64,000 bases of DNA from Diphasiastrum complanatum (Eukaryota; Streptophyta; Lycopodiopsida; Lycopodiales; Lycopodiaceae), in the NCBI GenBank assembly GCA_029204225.1, contig CM055098.1, positions 15,330,533 through 15,394,532 on the forward strand, written 5' to 3'. This document shows, in pieces, positions 55,186-64,000 of this stretch (position 1 is its first letter; the number at the start of each line of letters is the position of its first letter). A program made the translations under genes and the position numbers. The notes beneath the pieces are model-generated. The model saw nothing but the letters and a program-made list of their open reading frames with translations. It made no database searches and was not told the origin of the DNA.

Positions 55186-56039
55186 TCAATTTAAAAATTT
55201 CTTTTTAAATTGAAAATCTTTCTGAGGAGGCTGCTCAGAAAGGGGTTGTTGTCTCGCCCTCTTCCTACCCACTGAATCATCATAGATTTGAGCATATCTG
55301 AGAGCTTGCTCTAGGGTAGTAGGCGAGTTTCTCTGTATCTCTACTTTATATTCATCTTTAAGGCCACGGACAAATCCTCTGATTTTCTGATAATCATCCA
55401 TATTTTTTATCTTTAAAATTGCTTCTCGATACTACGAGATATATTGGATTAAAGATTTGTCCATTACTGTTTTTTCTAGGCTCTATCAAGTTCGTTTTCT
55501 CGTAAAAACTCTCTAAGGAAAGCTTCTTTAAAAGGTTTCCATGACCGGGGAGTCTGCCCAGTCTCCTGGAGGTTTAACCACCACTTATAGGTCATGGGTC
55601 CTAGGGAAAGACTGGCCTCAATAGCTTGCAAATGGTCAGAGGTCTGTTTAAGAGCATGAATGTTCTTCCATTTGTTGAGGAAGGTTTGTAGAATATCTGC
55701 GTTTCTATCCTTCTCTTCCCCAATAAAAGTAGGAGGCTTTAAGTCTTTAAAGGCACTGGGATGAGACCGCATAGGCTCACCCAAAATTGATGGAAGTGGA
55801 GAAAGGGACGACTGAGAAGTAGATGGGAGGCTTCCTTTCGCGGAGTCCAAAATTAAACTTTTGAGCTTAGCGAACAAGTCGTCCATACTGGATTTGAAAT
55901 TGGCGAAAGCCAGTTTCAATTCATCCACTTTTGTTATCAAGTGGAGATACTGCTCCTTGGTAACCAATTCGTCGAGTTCTTTGGCGAATTGCTCCTGTTC
56001 TTCTACTTCCATGGGTTTTTCCCCCTTACTAAAAGTCAA
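55186..56039 (-). pseudogene. Chromovirus gag
   Basis: Two frames. 55476-56039 has the N-terminal capsid part (LKPPTFIGEEKDRNADILQT, KWWLNLQETGQTPRSWKPFK). 55186-55401 has FVRGLKDEYKVEIQRNSPTT and ALRYAQIYDDS before a basic stretch. They are separated by a short broken region at 55402-55475. Confidence 0.85.
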
Positions 56040-56084
56040 GGCTTCTGTTTCTAGTTCGTCAATGCCTCTCTCCGGGGGTTGATC

Positions 56085-56768
56085 AAGTCCCTAAGGAGTG
56101 GTCATTTTCGGAACTGAAAGAGATGTACCTTAACTTCTGACTGAAAATAAGAAAAAAGATTGACTAAACTGGAAAAAACGAAAGTAGAATACTTAGCTCT
56201 TTCTTAGGACTGTACTTCCAGAGAGAAAGGCAAGAAACCCCCTCAGTTCTTCCACAGCTGTCCAATCCATCTTCTTAAACTGCCTGCAATCAAGTGAAGG
56301 TAATCTGGAAATGGTGTAAATGATTCTTGAAGAGCCTTCTCTGATGGAGTTTGGGTCTGTTGCCTCCAAGAATCAGATTTGCAAGCTGATTTGGATGGCC
56401 CCCTGCCCTCACTGGTCTGTAGGCACAAAATCTGGTGCAAAAAGTTCTGACAATCGGAAAAAATCAGGGATGAATCTTCAAATTTCTCCCCCCCTGTCCA
56501 GCGCTGGACCTGCACTCAGATTTGCCATCAAAATCCGCTCAGGAATCCGAAAAAAGCATTCTAAAATCAGGGATAAAAGCTGATTTGACAGCGCTGGATC
56601 TGCACAAGAGATTCTACTCAGAACAAGTGAAAATCTTGCTAAAATTCGATCAGTGGAAGGCTGTTCCAACAGCGCTGGCCCTGTTCTACTTACTCCTAAA
56701 AAGTTGAAGAGATTCTGAGCAATCTATCTACTTTCTCCACTGCTGCTACTAAGCTCCCAAAGAAAGAG
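56085..56768 (-). other. Leader of the chromovirus
   Basis: Non-coding 5' leader between primer site and gag. The word CAGCGCTGG followed by -CCTG or -TCTG occurs three times (near 56500, 56588 and 56670). Confidence 0.6.
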
Positions 56769-56785
56769 ATGACTTTGATACCAGT
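56769..56785 (-). promoter_or_regulatory. Primer-binding site of chromovirus
   Basis: Minus strand TGGTATCAAAGTC, one base inside the 5' LTR, is close to the initiator tRNA-Met site TGGTATCAGAGC. Confidence 0.85.
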
Positions 56786-56786
56786 G

Positions 56787-57144
56787 TCATAGATCCTAAC
56801 ACCACAGTAGGGCAAACACTAACTAATCCACCCGACCTTGCCTACCCCCTGATATGGAGCAAGCCCCTCCTAGCCCAGTGTGAGGACTGGTAGCATGCAT
56901 ACTGCCAAGTGTCGGCCATGTGGCACTGACGTGGCCAACTGCACGTCGGGACCCAACGTGGGGTCCTATCCTGCTGACAGGGTCCCTAGGCTGTGTTAGG
57001 CCCGCCATGGCTATGGACCGTGCCGGGGCACACTACACACACTGTCCTGCCCTGTTGGTCGTGTACGCTTTGGACACGACCCTGACTGTGGTATCTGACC
57101 TCCTGTGTTCCCTAGGGTTCGGCACTGGTTACGTGCTCGTAACA
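56787..57144 (-). repeat. 5' LTR of chromovirus
   Basis: 358 bases, the same ends as the 3' LTR. The transcript would start here and run leftwards. Confidence 0.92.
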
Positions 57145-58587
57145 CTTGGTCCATAAAGTTGGATGGTATAGAGAGCTTATCGTTGGGGCCTTAATTATTA
57201 GAACCTCTACGTCAGATATAACCTAATTCATTAAGTTCGGCCAATTTTGATGATAGTAAGGTATAGGGCCCAAGTGGCAAGGTGAAGGGCCCTCTTCAAA
57301 TCCATGCTTATGCATATGCCCTAATATTTGATATCTTATGCGGCTTTTATTAATGTTATTTGGTTCATTTTATTCTCGTAGACAGGCACTTAAAATGGCA
57401 AATTTAGGCATTGCCCAAAAGAAAGGGTTGCTCATGTGTTTAAATAATTATATGGTCTACAAAGTGCTTTGAAAGAGAATATGCTTTCCAAAAATTTAAG
57501 AGTCATCTATTGAAGAACTTTCTGTGAAAAATAACTTTCATATAACTAAAATGAGGTCCCAGCATTTAGATGATGAGAAGATGTTATACAATGGTCATGT
57601 CCACACTGCCCTAGATATACCTGGACATTGAAGCCCAATCGATCCAGATCCAACAAGTTTGCATAATCAACCTGCAAATTTAATGGTAACAAATTTGAGA
57701 TCAAGGAGAAAAAGTAGCTTACCTTATAAGAAGATTGTATTATTTAAAAACAACATATTCTCACCTTGACTCCAACAAAATGCTCCACGATTTGCTGTGT
57801 GTCTTTTGCATGATCCTTGTTCATATGTGACTGCCACATGAGCTCAGCTTAGACGCCCCTTAAACCTTAAGATATAATTATGAATACATTGGGTAAATTC
57901 TAAGCATAATAAAACCGTCGATTATCTTCAATACAGCTGATTTTAAATTAAAAACTTTCCAGAGTTTATAGCAGTTTAAAAAGAGTTTGAAAAAGAATAG
58001 CATGGCACCATGGTCTGGACATCAAAACAGAAGTGAATACTGAGTTTTGCTTATTTGCATTGAACTTCAAAGCATATATGCACATTGCACACATTGTAAT
58101 AGTGTCATACGATCAAGAAAAAGTAAAAAGCAGCTTCTATCAGACACTATCAGACACCAGTCACAATGCTTTGTGCACTCACCACTGCTGGCATCCGCTC
58201 AACCAACGCTATCGAAACAAAATATTTTCATACTAAGGTGAAAGTCAAGGACAACTGCAAGTGTACGTTTTGCACTGAAGCTTTAGGATTCAGTCAGCCT
58301 CAATAATGTCCATTGTGCTTCTTACAGAGAGATCTTCAGATGATGCTACCACTATGGAACCATTAGCAAACAAAACCGCTTGGACCTTTTCAAACAAAAT
58401 CTAGCTACCTAGTAATGCTTGGTTAATAGGCAGACAACAGTTTTTGTGTTGCACTTTTGAGAAGAAATCCCTGGCTTCCTCCAACATATCATGCAAAAGC
58501 TAACACTTGAAAACTAAATTTAAGCACAGAGTCTAGAGATTAAAGAGAACATAGACTGTAGAAGAATTGAGCAAAGCTCTACAACAC
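57145..58587. other. Intron DNA without recognisable feature
   Basis: AT-rich continuation of pTAC3 intron 9. Short frames show no protein family. Confidence 0.5.
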
Positions 58588-59770
58588 TGGAATGAATATG
58601 TGGTGGGGTGCCAGCTTGTATACACATATAGTTTCTCTAATCTATGTGAAAAGCTAAAAGCATAGAGCAAATAGCAAAAGACAAATCTAATTGCTAATAT
58701 TACTACCTATACTGGGTAAAGACCCAAGATGTATTTCTAAGTAGTAAAACAAGTCCTAATCTAGTAGTAGTGCGCCCACCTACATGCATGAGTAATAAAA
58801 AATGACTTACTATAAATAGTAATGGCCCCTATAATAGCACGCAGGCATGGCCAATCTAACACTAAGGGGTTAAACATTAATTCCTAACACTCCCCCTTAA
58901 TGTTTACTTTGTTATCTATTCCTCCTAGAAGTTCTCTATTTCTGAAACTTTTCAGAAATAGTACTTAGATAGATTAAGCTTCCAACAAGCTTTCTATATA
59001 ACATCTCATCTACATTGATCCTCCTCAGCTTCAGTAAGTTTACATCCACTGTCATATGGTGTAGAAATAGGCTTGCACTTTGACATATTGAGCTTTTCAA
59101 GAAGTTCATGAGCATACTTAGATTGAGAAATAAATAATTGAATGGAATGATTATGGTGGGGCGCCAGCCTTCTTAAATAGTTTCTCTAATGATTGATAAA
59201 AGCTAATGAGCCTAAAGTAAATAGCAAAAGACAAAAAGCTAATTGTTATGATTACTACCTACAAGATGACTTTCTAAGTGATAAAAGCAAATCCTATTCT
59301 AGTAGTAGTGCACCCACCTACATGCATGACTAAAAAACGAATTTACTATAAATAGTAATAACCCTAAAATATGACTTACTATAAATAGTAATGGCCCCTA
59401 AAAATAGCACGCAGGCATGGCCAAACTATCATTAAGGGGTGTCAAATAAACATTAATTTCTAACAAGTTCTTCCATATATCCCGAGCCTCCTTGGGTCCA
59501 CAACAACATCTCTAATATGAGGAATGATCATATCTCTAACTGACAAGTTGATGACATGATGAGCTTTTCTCCTATGTCTCTAATACTCTTGCAACTCCCT
59601 GTTAGTGTTAGGAGGTATCTCGACACCTGTGACAATCTCCCAATATTCTTGATCCTGGAGAATATTTTGCATCTTGAACCTCCATAAGCCGTAGTTCGTT
59701 CCATCTAGCTTGCTAGACTCTGGTAACACAACATTGTTCAATCACGCCATTGTACTGATCTATAACAGCT
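58588..59770 (-). mobile_element. Rearranged Ty1/copia relic with two LTRs and gag/RNase H scraps
   Basis: Minus orientation. LTR copies are at about 58588-58889 and 59143-59465 (shared GGTGGGG, ATAGCAAAAGACAAA, TAGTAGTAGTGC, ACTATAAATAGTAATGGCCC, GCACGCAGGCATGGCCAA). To the right of the first is the purine tract and a copia RNase H end (KYAHELLEKLNMSKCKPIST, 58890-59140). To the right of the second is a copia gag piece (QDAKYSPGSRILGD and PKEARDIWKN in two frames, 59466-59720). The arrangement is not that of one element, since a gag end touches an LTR directly. Confidence 0.7.
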
Positions 59771-60001
59771 CTTAGCAATCTGAATTTTCAGAAAAACACC
59801 TGTAGCGCCAATCTGTAGGTCCCTACCAACAAATAAGTTCAAATCTTTTCCCTTTCAACACTCACAACTTTGATAACAACGATCCAACTGTAGACAATTA
59901 TCAATCTAGTATTTTAATTCAGCAATCCAACAATCTCTAAACACTGATCTAACTAGATGTGTAAACAACGATCAACCTCAAGTCAAACACATTCAAGTCT
60001 A

Positions 60002-60096
60002 TAGCTCCACCAGCGATCAGATACACTGCAAACAACAATCAATATACCTATTAACTCAGCTCCACCAGCGATCAGATACACCGCAAACAACAATCA
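60002..60096. repeat. Tandem duplication with 56-base period
   Basis: AGCTCCACCAGCGATCAGAT and the following CAAACAACAATCA occur twice with one substitution. Confidence 0.9.
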
Positions 60097-60276
60097 GGTA
60101 CTATAGTAGACAATGTATTGTCTTCACCATGCATGTTCCCAACGAACAAATCTGAAATAGATGTTTAGATCTGTCAGGCAGTGAACTGTAGACAATCTCT
60201 TTGATTCCAGCACAGCGATCAACATGCAACCAACAATCCACTCCTCCAATCTACTTCTTGCAACCTTGCAAAAACA

Positions 60277-60279
<3 letters not shown>

Positions 60280-60347
<68 letters not shown>
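60280..60347 (+). repeat. (TC)n microsatellite
   Basis: Pure TC run of about 68 bases just before the LINE RT fragment. It is one of three long AG/TC tracts in the window. Confidence 0.95.
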
Positions 60348-60352
<5 letters not shown>

Positions 60353-61779
60353 AAGACCTTGAATCTGAACCTTTAACCCATGCTTCCGACCTCCTTGCTC
60401 CCACACTAGCCACTCTCCTCAATTCCGCCGGAGTCTCTGGTTTCCCCTCATCCTGGTGCACCAACATCATCCATCCTATTCATAAAAATGGCTTATACTT
60501 ATTTGGGGATACTCTTTTCTGGTCCTACCTTTAGCATGCGACAGGCTACCGCCACCCGACTTGGAAAGGGGCATTCCTCTCTTGATCAGCTTGAGCGGTT
60601 CTGCTTCAGGAAGCTCATCCAAGATGCTCACAGTAAGTGTAGACTTTTTGATACTATTGCCACCCCCACAGCCCTGTATGCAGCAGAGACATGGTGTACT
60701 GGCCTCCCGTCATCACACTGGGCTAACATTCACGATTGCAGACCACCATGTTAGCTCGTATGATTCGGGCGAAGCCCTCGGTTCCACACGAGATCCTTCT
60801 TGCAGAGTTTGTCGTTCCACCCATTCAGATAGATGTTGCGTTCTAGCTTATCGCATATATTCAGAGAGTCCAGGCTCTGCCCGATGCAGATATGAGATAT
60901 ACACAGACAGCACTTGTTTCCTCACACTTCCTTCAAGACCAGGGCTATCGACTGTCGTGGTTCTCTCAGGCATCCCACTTCCTCTTTGAGTCATTTGGTA
61001 TCTCCATTACAGAGCTCCCCTCAAATACTCATCAGTATATCAGGCGCATCTTATATACGGCATATCTCGATCGTACTTGGAGGTGACAGCTTGGGGTTAA
61101 ACCCGACTATTACTGGACTCATTTTATTGAGCTTGACATAGCAGGGTTCCCGGTCTTACCACACTATTTGGACTCGAGACTATCACATTGCCTCAGATTT
61201 ACATTCGGACAGCTCTGCGTATCATCACATCAGTTGGCTATTGAGACTGGTAAATTCCAGGGTACCCCAAGAGAGGAGCGGATTTGCCAGTTATGCTCCT
61301 TAGATGAGGTGGAGTCAGATGAGCACTTTATCTTTAGGTGCCCGGTGTACTACGAGATCAGAGGGAGATACCATTGTTTGTTCCGTGACACACCTGTCAC
61401 CTTACGATCACTCATAGCTTACCAATGCGCTGCACTCATGATACGAGAGATGTTTATGCTACGACAGGATTTGTATCAGACAGCCCAACAAAGTCATGTT
61501 TCTCAGCCTCAAATCACTTCTTTCTTCTCCAGGAGGAGAGGACGAGTATTTGATGACGACGATGATGATGATGATGCTGATGATGACCTACTTACCCACA
61601 GAGATCGGAGACAGTGTCTCACAAATACTCATGTTGCAGCACGAGCTACTCGACTTATCACCAATTGTCGCCCTATGTTCCTAAGCATTAGACATGTTGG
61701 CAAAACAACCATGGCACGCGTTAGTCCAAAAATTTCATTGAGTATGGCCTACAAACTCACTGGGTACAGATATGAGTAG
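60348..61779 (+). pseudogene. LINE (non-LTR retrotransposon) relic: RT ends and C-terminal zinc module
   Basis: RT N-terminal part LLAPTLATLLNSAGVSGFP, SWCTNIIHPIHKNG (60348-60487) joins abruptly to the post-palm segment YTYLGILFSGPTFSMRQATA. The central RT with the YxDD box is deleted. Next come ALYAAETWCTGLPSSHWANI, a long helical region in alternating frames to 61130, and the 203-residue frame 61168-61779. That frame has a zf-RVT-type motif CQLCSLDEVESDEHFIFRCP and a DDDDDDDD tract from GAT repeats. It is the best preserved copy of a family also at 2.4, 7.6, 8.4 and 44.4 kb. No poly-A tail is obvious. Confidence 0.85.
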
Positions 61780-61829
61780 AGGAGTAAGGTAGGTGGACAT
61801 ATACTTGGGCTAGGCCATACACGCTCAAT

Positions 61830-63190
61830 GCACTCCACCCATCCTGCATGGAGCTTTGTGTCGTCCTCATTTTTTAGAAGAGCGGCAAAGGGGGTGCAAC
61901 ATGTGGACTACGACACGGATGGGTCGGTGGAAGTAGTCACATCTACTCTCCTAGATCTGCATGACCATGTCCTTCCTGTGATAGACAAATTACAATCATC
62001 AGTTATCAGTGTGTCGCAGCACAAAAGAAACTTCGAAATGCAACGAACTTGAATTAGATAAATTACAAAATATGGGAGAGTCATACATGTCCTCATCCAA
62101 GTCGGATCTCTGGATCGCCTCACTAATGCGGTCCATGAACTCGTATATCAAACCAAGAGTGCCCCTCACAGTCTACAAGCTGCAGCACATAGAAAATGGG
62201 TCAAAGGACCCCCACAAGCTCTGCTACCTGGCTCTAAAAATCCTCTCCAAACACGATGGTCTGGAAATGCACCACATCTGCACTAATACCTTTGAAGGCC
62301 TAGAACCCATCACTGGCAACCATCCTCCGCAAATGGTCTCGTACTGCCAAGAGTTGCTCCAAGACCAAGAAATATTAGGCGAAGCAGGTGGGTGCTAGCT
62401 TCCTCAAGTCCAGCAGCGAGAAGGTGTAGAACAAGGCCAACACGTGCTTCTTCCTAGTAACAAAGCTGACCACACACACGGCCTGAGACATGATCTGCAA
62501 CACAAACCGGCAACCAAAAGTTTAGAGAAACGCCAAGAGGGGTTAGGAGCTGAGAGCAACATGTGAAGCATAGAAAGATGGCAAAGCAAGCGAAAACAAT
62601 TATACCTGGCATATCCATGCAAGATTGTAGAGGTTGTGAATGAGGAGGTCTATGCAATGTACAGCACATGGTGTCCACACAATGCTAGGGTGCTCTCTCG
62701 TCAGAATCTCTCCCATCTACCTGCAAATCGTGGTGTTGTCTGCGACAACTTGAACCACGTGCTCCACCCCAATGTCCTCAATAATAGCCCAAACTGCCTT
62801 GTAGATGAAGTCAGTTGTGATGGGTGAAGTCCACGCATGAAAATTGTGTCGAGCAGGCAACAGACCAAGATATTGATGATGGATCGCCGACGAATGTCAG
62901 CGGTCCATCCATCACTCAATATCATGCATCCATACCTGCCACAAAACATCCATCAGCCATATGCAAAAAACAACAATACTTGCAAAATGAAACATAAGCA
63001 AAAAATTAAAAAGATGCAGGACATACCTCTCCCACGCTATGCAAATAGCTTCAGCTCCCATGTAATGGTTTGATGGTCTGCTCCTCCTAGCGGAGCATGC
63101 TCCCTCGCAATGCCTCTCTCCTGGGTGGCCTCCAACTAGCATCCACTGATGCAATGTTTGGTACACTGGGCATGCAGTTCTCTCTGCCAC
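61830..63190 (-). pseudogene. hAT-type (DUF659-like) transposase relic with an intron
   Basis: Minus strand. AIAWER at 63027 joins GCMILSDGWTADIRRRSIIN at 62935 across a GTATGT...CAG intron (63026-62936). Then come HVVQVVADNTT, a stop, HPSIVWTPCAVHCIDLLIHNL (62735-62600), FVTRKKHVLALFYTFSL, and near 62170-62050 LGLIYEFMDRISEAIQRSDL. This order and the DGW and TPCA.HCIDL motifs are typical of plant hAT transposases with a DUF659 domain. Stops and frame changes occur throughout. The dimerisation domain and terminal repeats are not found. The left end stops near the LINE at 61779. Confidence 0.75.
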
Positions 63191-63223
63191 CCAAAATGCT
63201 CCAGTGTGTGCTGCGATCTAAGC

Positions 63224-63630
63224 CTAACTGCCCTCTGTTGTACATGAGGTGCTTGTCGTCATGGTAGATGCTGGGTGAGCTATGGGTGTGTCTGACCGTG
63301 GAGCAGATTTGTCCGCCCCACCCCCCCTTCTAGCACAATCTGTTGTCGCACATGGTGCATCTGCTATTAACGACGATGTGGGATGGGAAAGGCCTACCAC
63401 TAAACTAGGCCCTATTGCTGCAGCTGGAACTAGAGGTGCTAAACTTGGACCGTGTACTAGCCCCAAACCACCCTGTTCCCGTGATGTGCCTACTCCTGCA
63501 CCTGTGCTAGGCCCTACCAGTGATGTGCCTACACCTGGACTAGGCCCTACCATTGTTGTGCCTGCACCTGCATCGGTACTAGGCCTTGCCACTGATACTG
63601 ACCCTCGAACAAAGGTTATGCTGGTCTGAT
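63224..63630. repeat. Low-complexity, internally repeated GC-rich segment
   Basis: Imperfect repeats of CTAGGCCCTACCA and CACCTGCACC-like words (63510-63590) keep frames open on both strands, giving Gly/Pro/Ala/Thr-rich readings without a domain. It may be the 5' part of the hAT relic next to it, but that is only a positional inference. Confidence 0.4.
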
Positions 63631-63836
63631 TGGCTGGGTGGAGTTACCATCAGGCCCGTACATTCCATGAACCTCTACACATCAGCATTAGAAATTCTAG
63701 GGTAGGCAGATATGCCCGCCCATCTAGCCCTCTGAGTTGTAGCAAGTGAGCTTTGAGCCTGGTAAACGATCCAGTGAAGATTAAATGCATCACAATCGGA
63801 TGCCTCAAAGATCAGAATGAGGGCAAAAAACACATG

Positions 63837-63861
63837 GGGTTTAGGGGTTTAGGGTTTAGGA
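63837..63861 (+). repeat. Short telomere-type repeat
   Basis: Three TTTAGGG/TTTAGGGG units. Short interstitial runs like this are common in plant DNA. Confidence 0.6.
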
Positions 63862-64000
63862 TTTGAAAGCTTCCAGTCAAGACGAATACAAACAAAACGA
63901 ACAGCGTAGGAGTTATTGCAAGCATGAAGAAACACAGTGTAGCCCTAATCCACGCCTCAATCGGATGCCTACAGATCATGTCCAATTAGGGCAAAAAATA

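Larger units (their letters stand above)
50960..57144 (-). mobile_element. Nearly complete Ty3/gypsy chromovirus
   Basis: 6185 bases on the minus strand: 5' LTR 56787-57144, tRNA-Met-type primer site, leader, gag, protease, RT, RNase H, integrase with chromodomain, polypurine tract (51318-51336), 3' LTR 50960-51317. Both LTRs are 358 bases, with about two dozen differences seen by eye. All pol domains are present, but frameshifts split them near 53055, 53690, 54625 and 55050, so the copy is inactive. The 5-base flanks GAGAG and CTTGG do not form a target duplication. The 32963-35114 fragment belongs to the same family. Confidence 0.92.

Noticed and set aside
60219-60534. Long frames made of Ser-Leu or Arg-Glu repeats
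   Set aside because: Produced by the (TC)n microsatellite on either strand, not by a gene.
62009-62398. 129-codon + frame
   Set aside because: Opposite strand carries recognisable hAT transposase motifs, so this is a shadow frame.

Overview
This window is plant nuclear DNA, probably from a large-genome vascular plant. A fern or gymnosperm would fit, but the sequence alone does not settle it. The evidence is two spliced, plastid-type nuclear genes with long AT-rich introns, many Ty3/gypsy, Ty1/copia and LINE relics, primer-binding sites matching plant initiator tRNA-Met, and short TTTAGGG telomere-type runs.

Two host genes lie head to tail on the + strand. The first is the 3' part of a STR14-like chloroplast rhodanese gene (four exons, 3214-8815); its transit-peptide exon is not visible and should lie upstream of the window or of the retroelement block at the left edge. 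The second is a pTAC3-like gene (SAP/PPR-like component of the plastid transcription machinery). It starts at 14955, and nine exons spliced in one frame give 864 codons up to 50085, ending with the SAP domain. The acidic C-terminal half is not found, so the gene appears to run past the right edge. Every donor and acceptor keeps the frame. Intron 6 is 15.9 kb and intron 9 exceeds 13.9 kb.

Layout: 0-2.8 kb, truncated chromovirus (minus) and LINE fragment; 3.2-8.8 kb, STR14-like gene with gypsy and LINE relics in its introns; 8.8-14.5 kb, intergenic DNA with no recognisable gene; 14.5-16.1 kb, pTAC3 leader and exon 1; 16-24.8 kb, introns 1-3 with foldback elements and an LTR/primer-site relic; 25-29.1 kb, a copia relic with an unrelated LTR inside it (intron 4); 29.6-45.5 kb, intron 6 with a foldback, duplicated patchwork DNA, two fused Ty3 fragments, a non-coding LTR element and a second chromovirus relic; 45.5-50.1 kb, exons 7-9; 50.1-64 kb, intron 9 with a nearly complete chromovirus (50960-57144), a rearranged copia, a LINE and a hAT transposase relic.

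The two host genes both point to the chloroplast but are not expected to form a complex. Almost all remaining coding capacity belongs to decayed transposable elements, so the window is mainly a record of nested insertions into the introns of one essential-looking plastid gene. I found no convincing new multi-gene system. The least explained items are the LTR element at 36680-40534 with its unrecognised ORF, and the family of long foldback sequences inside pTAC3 introns.
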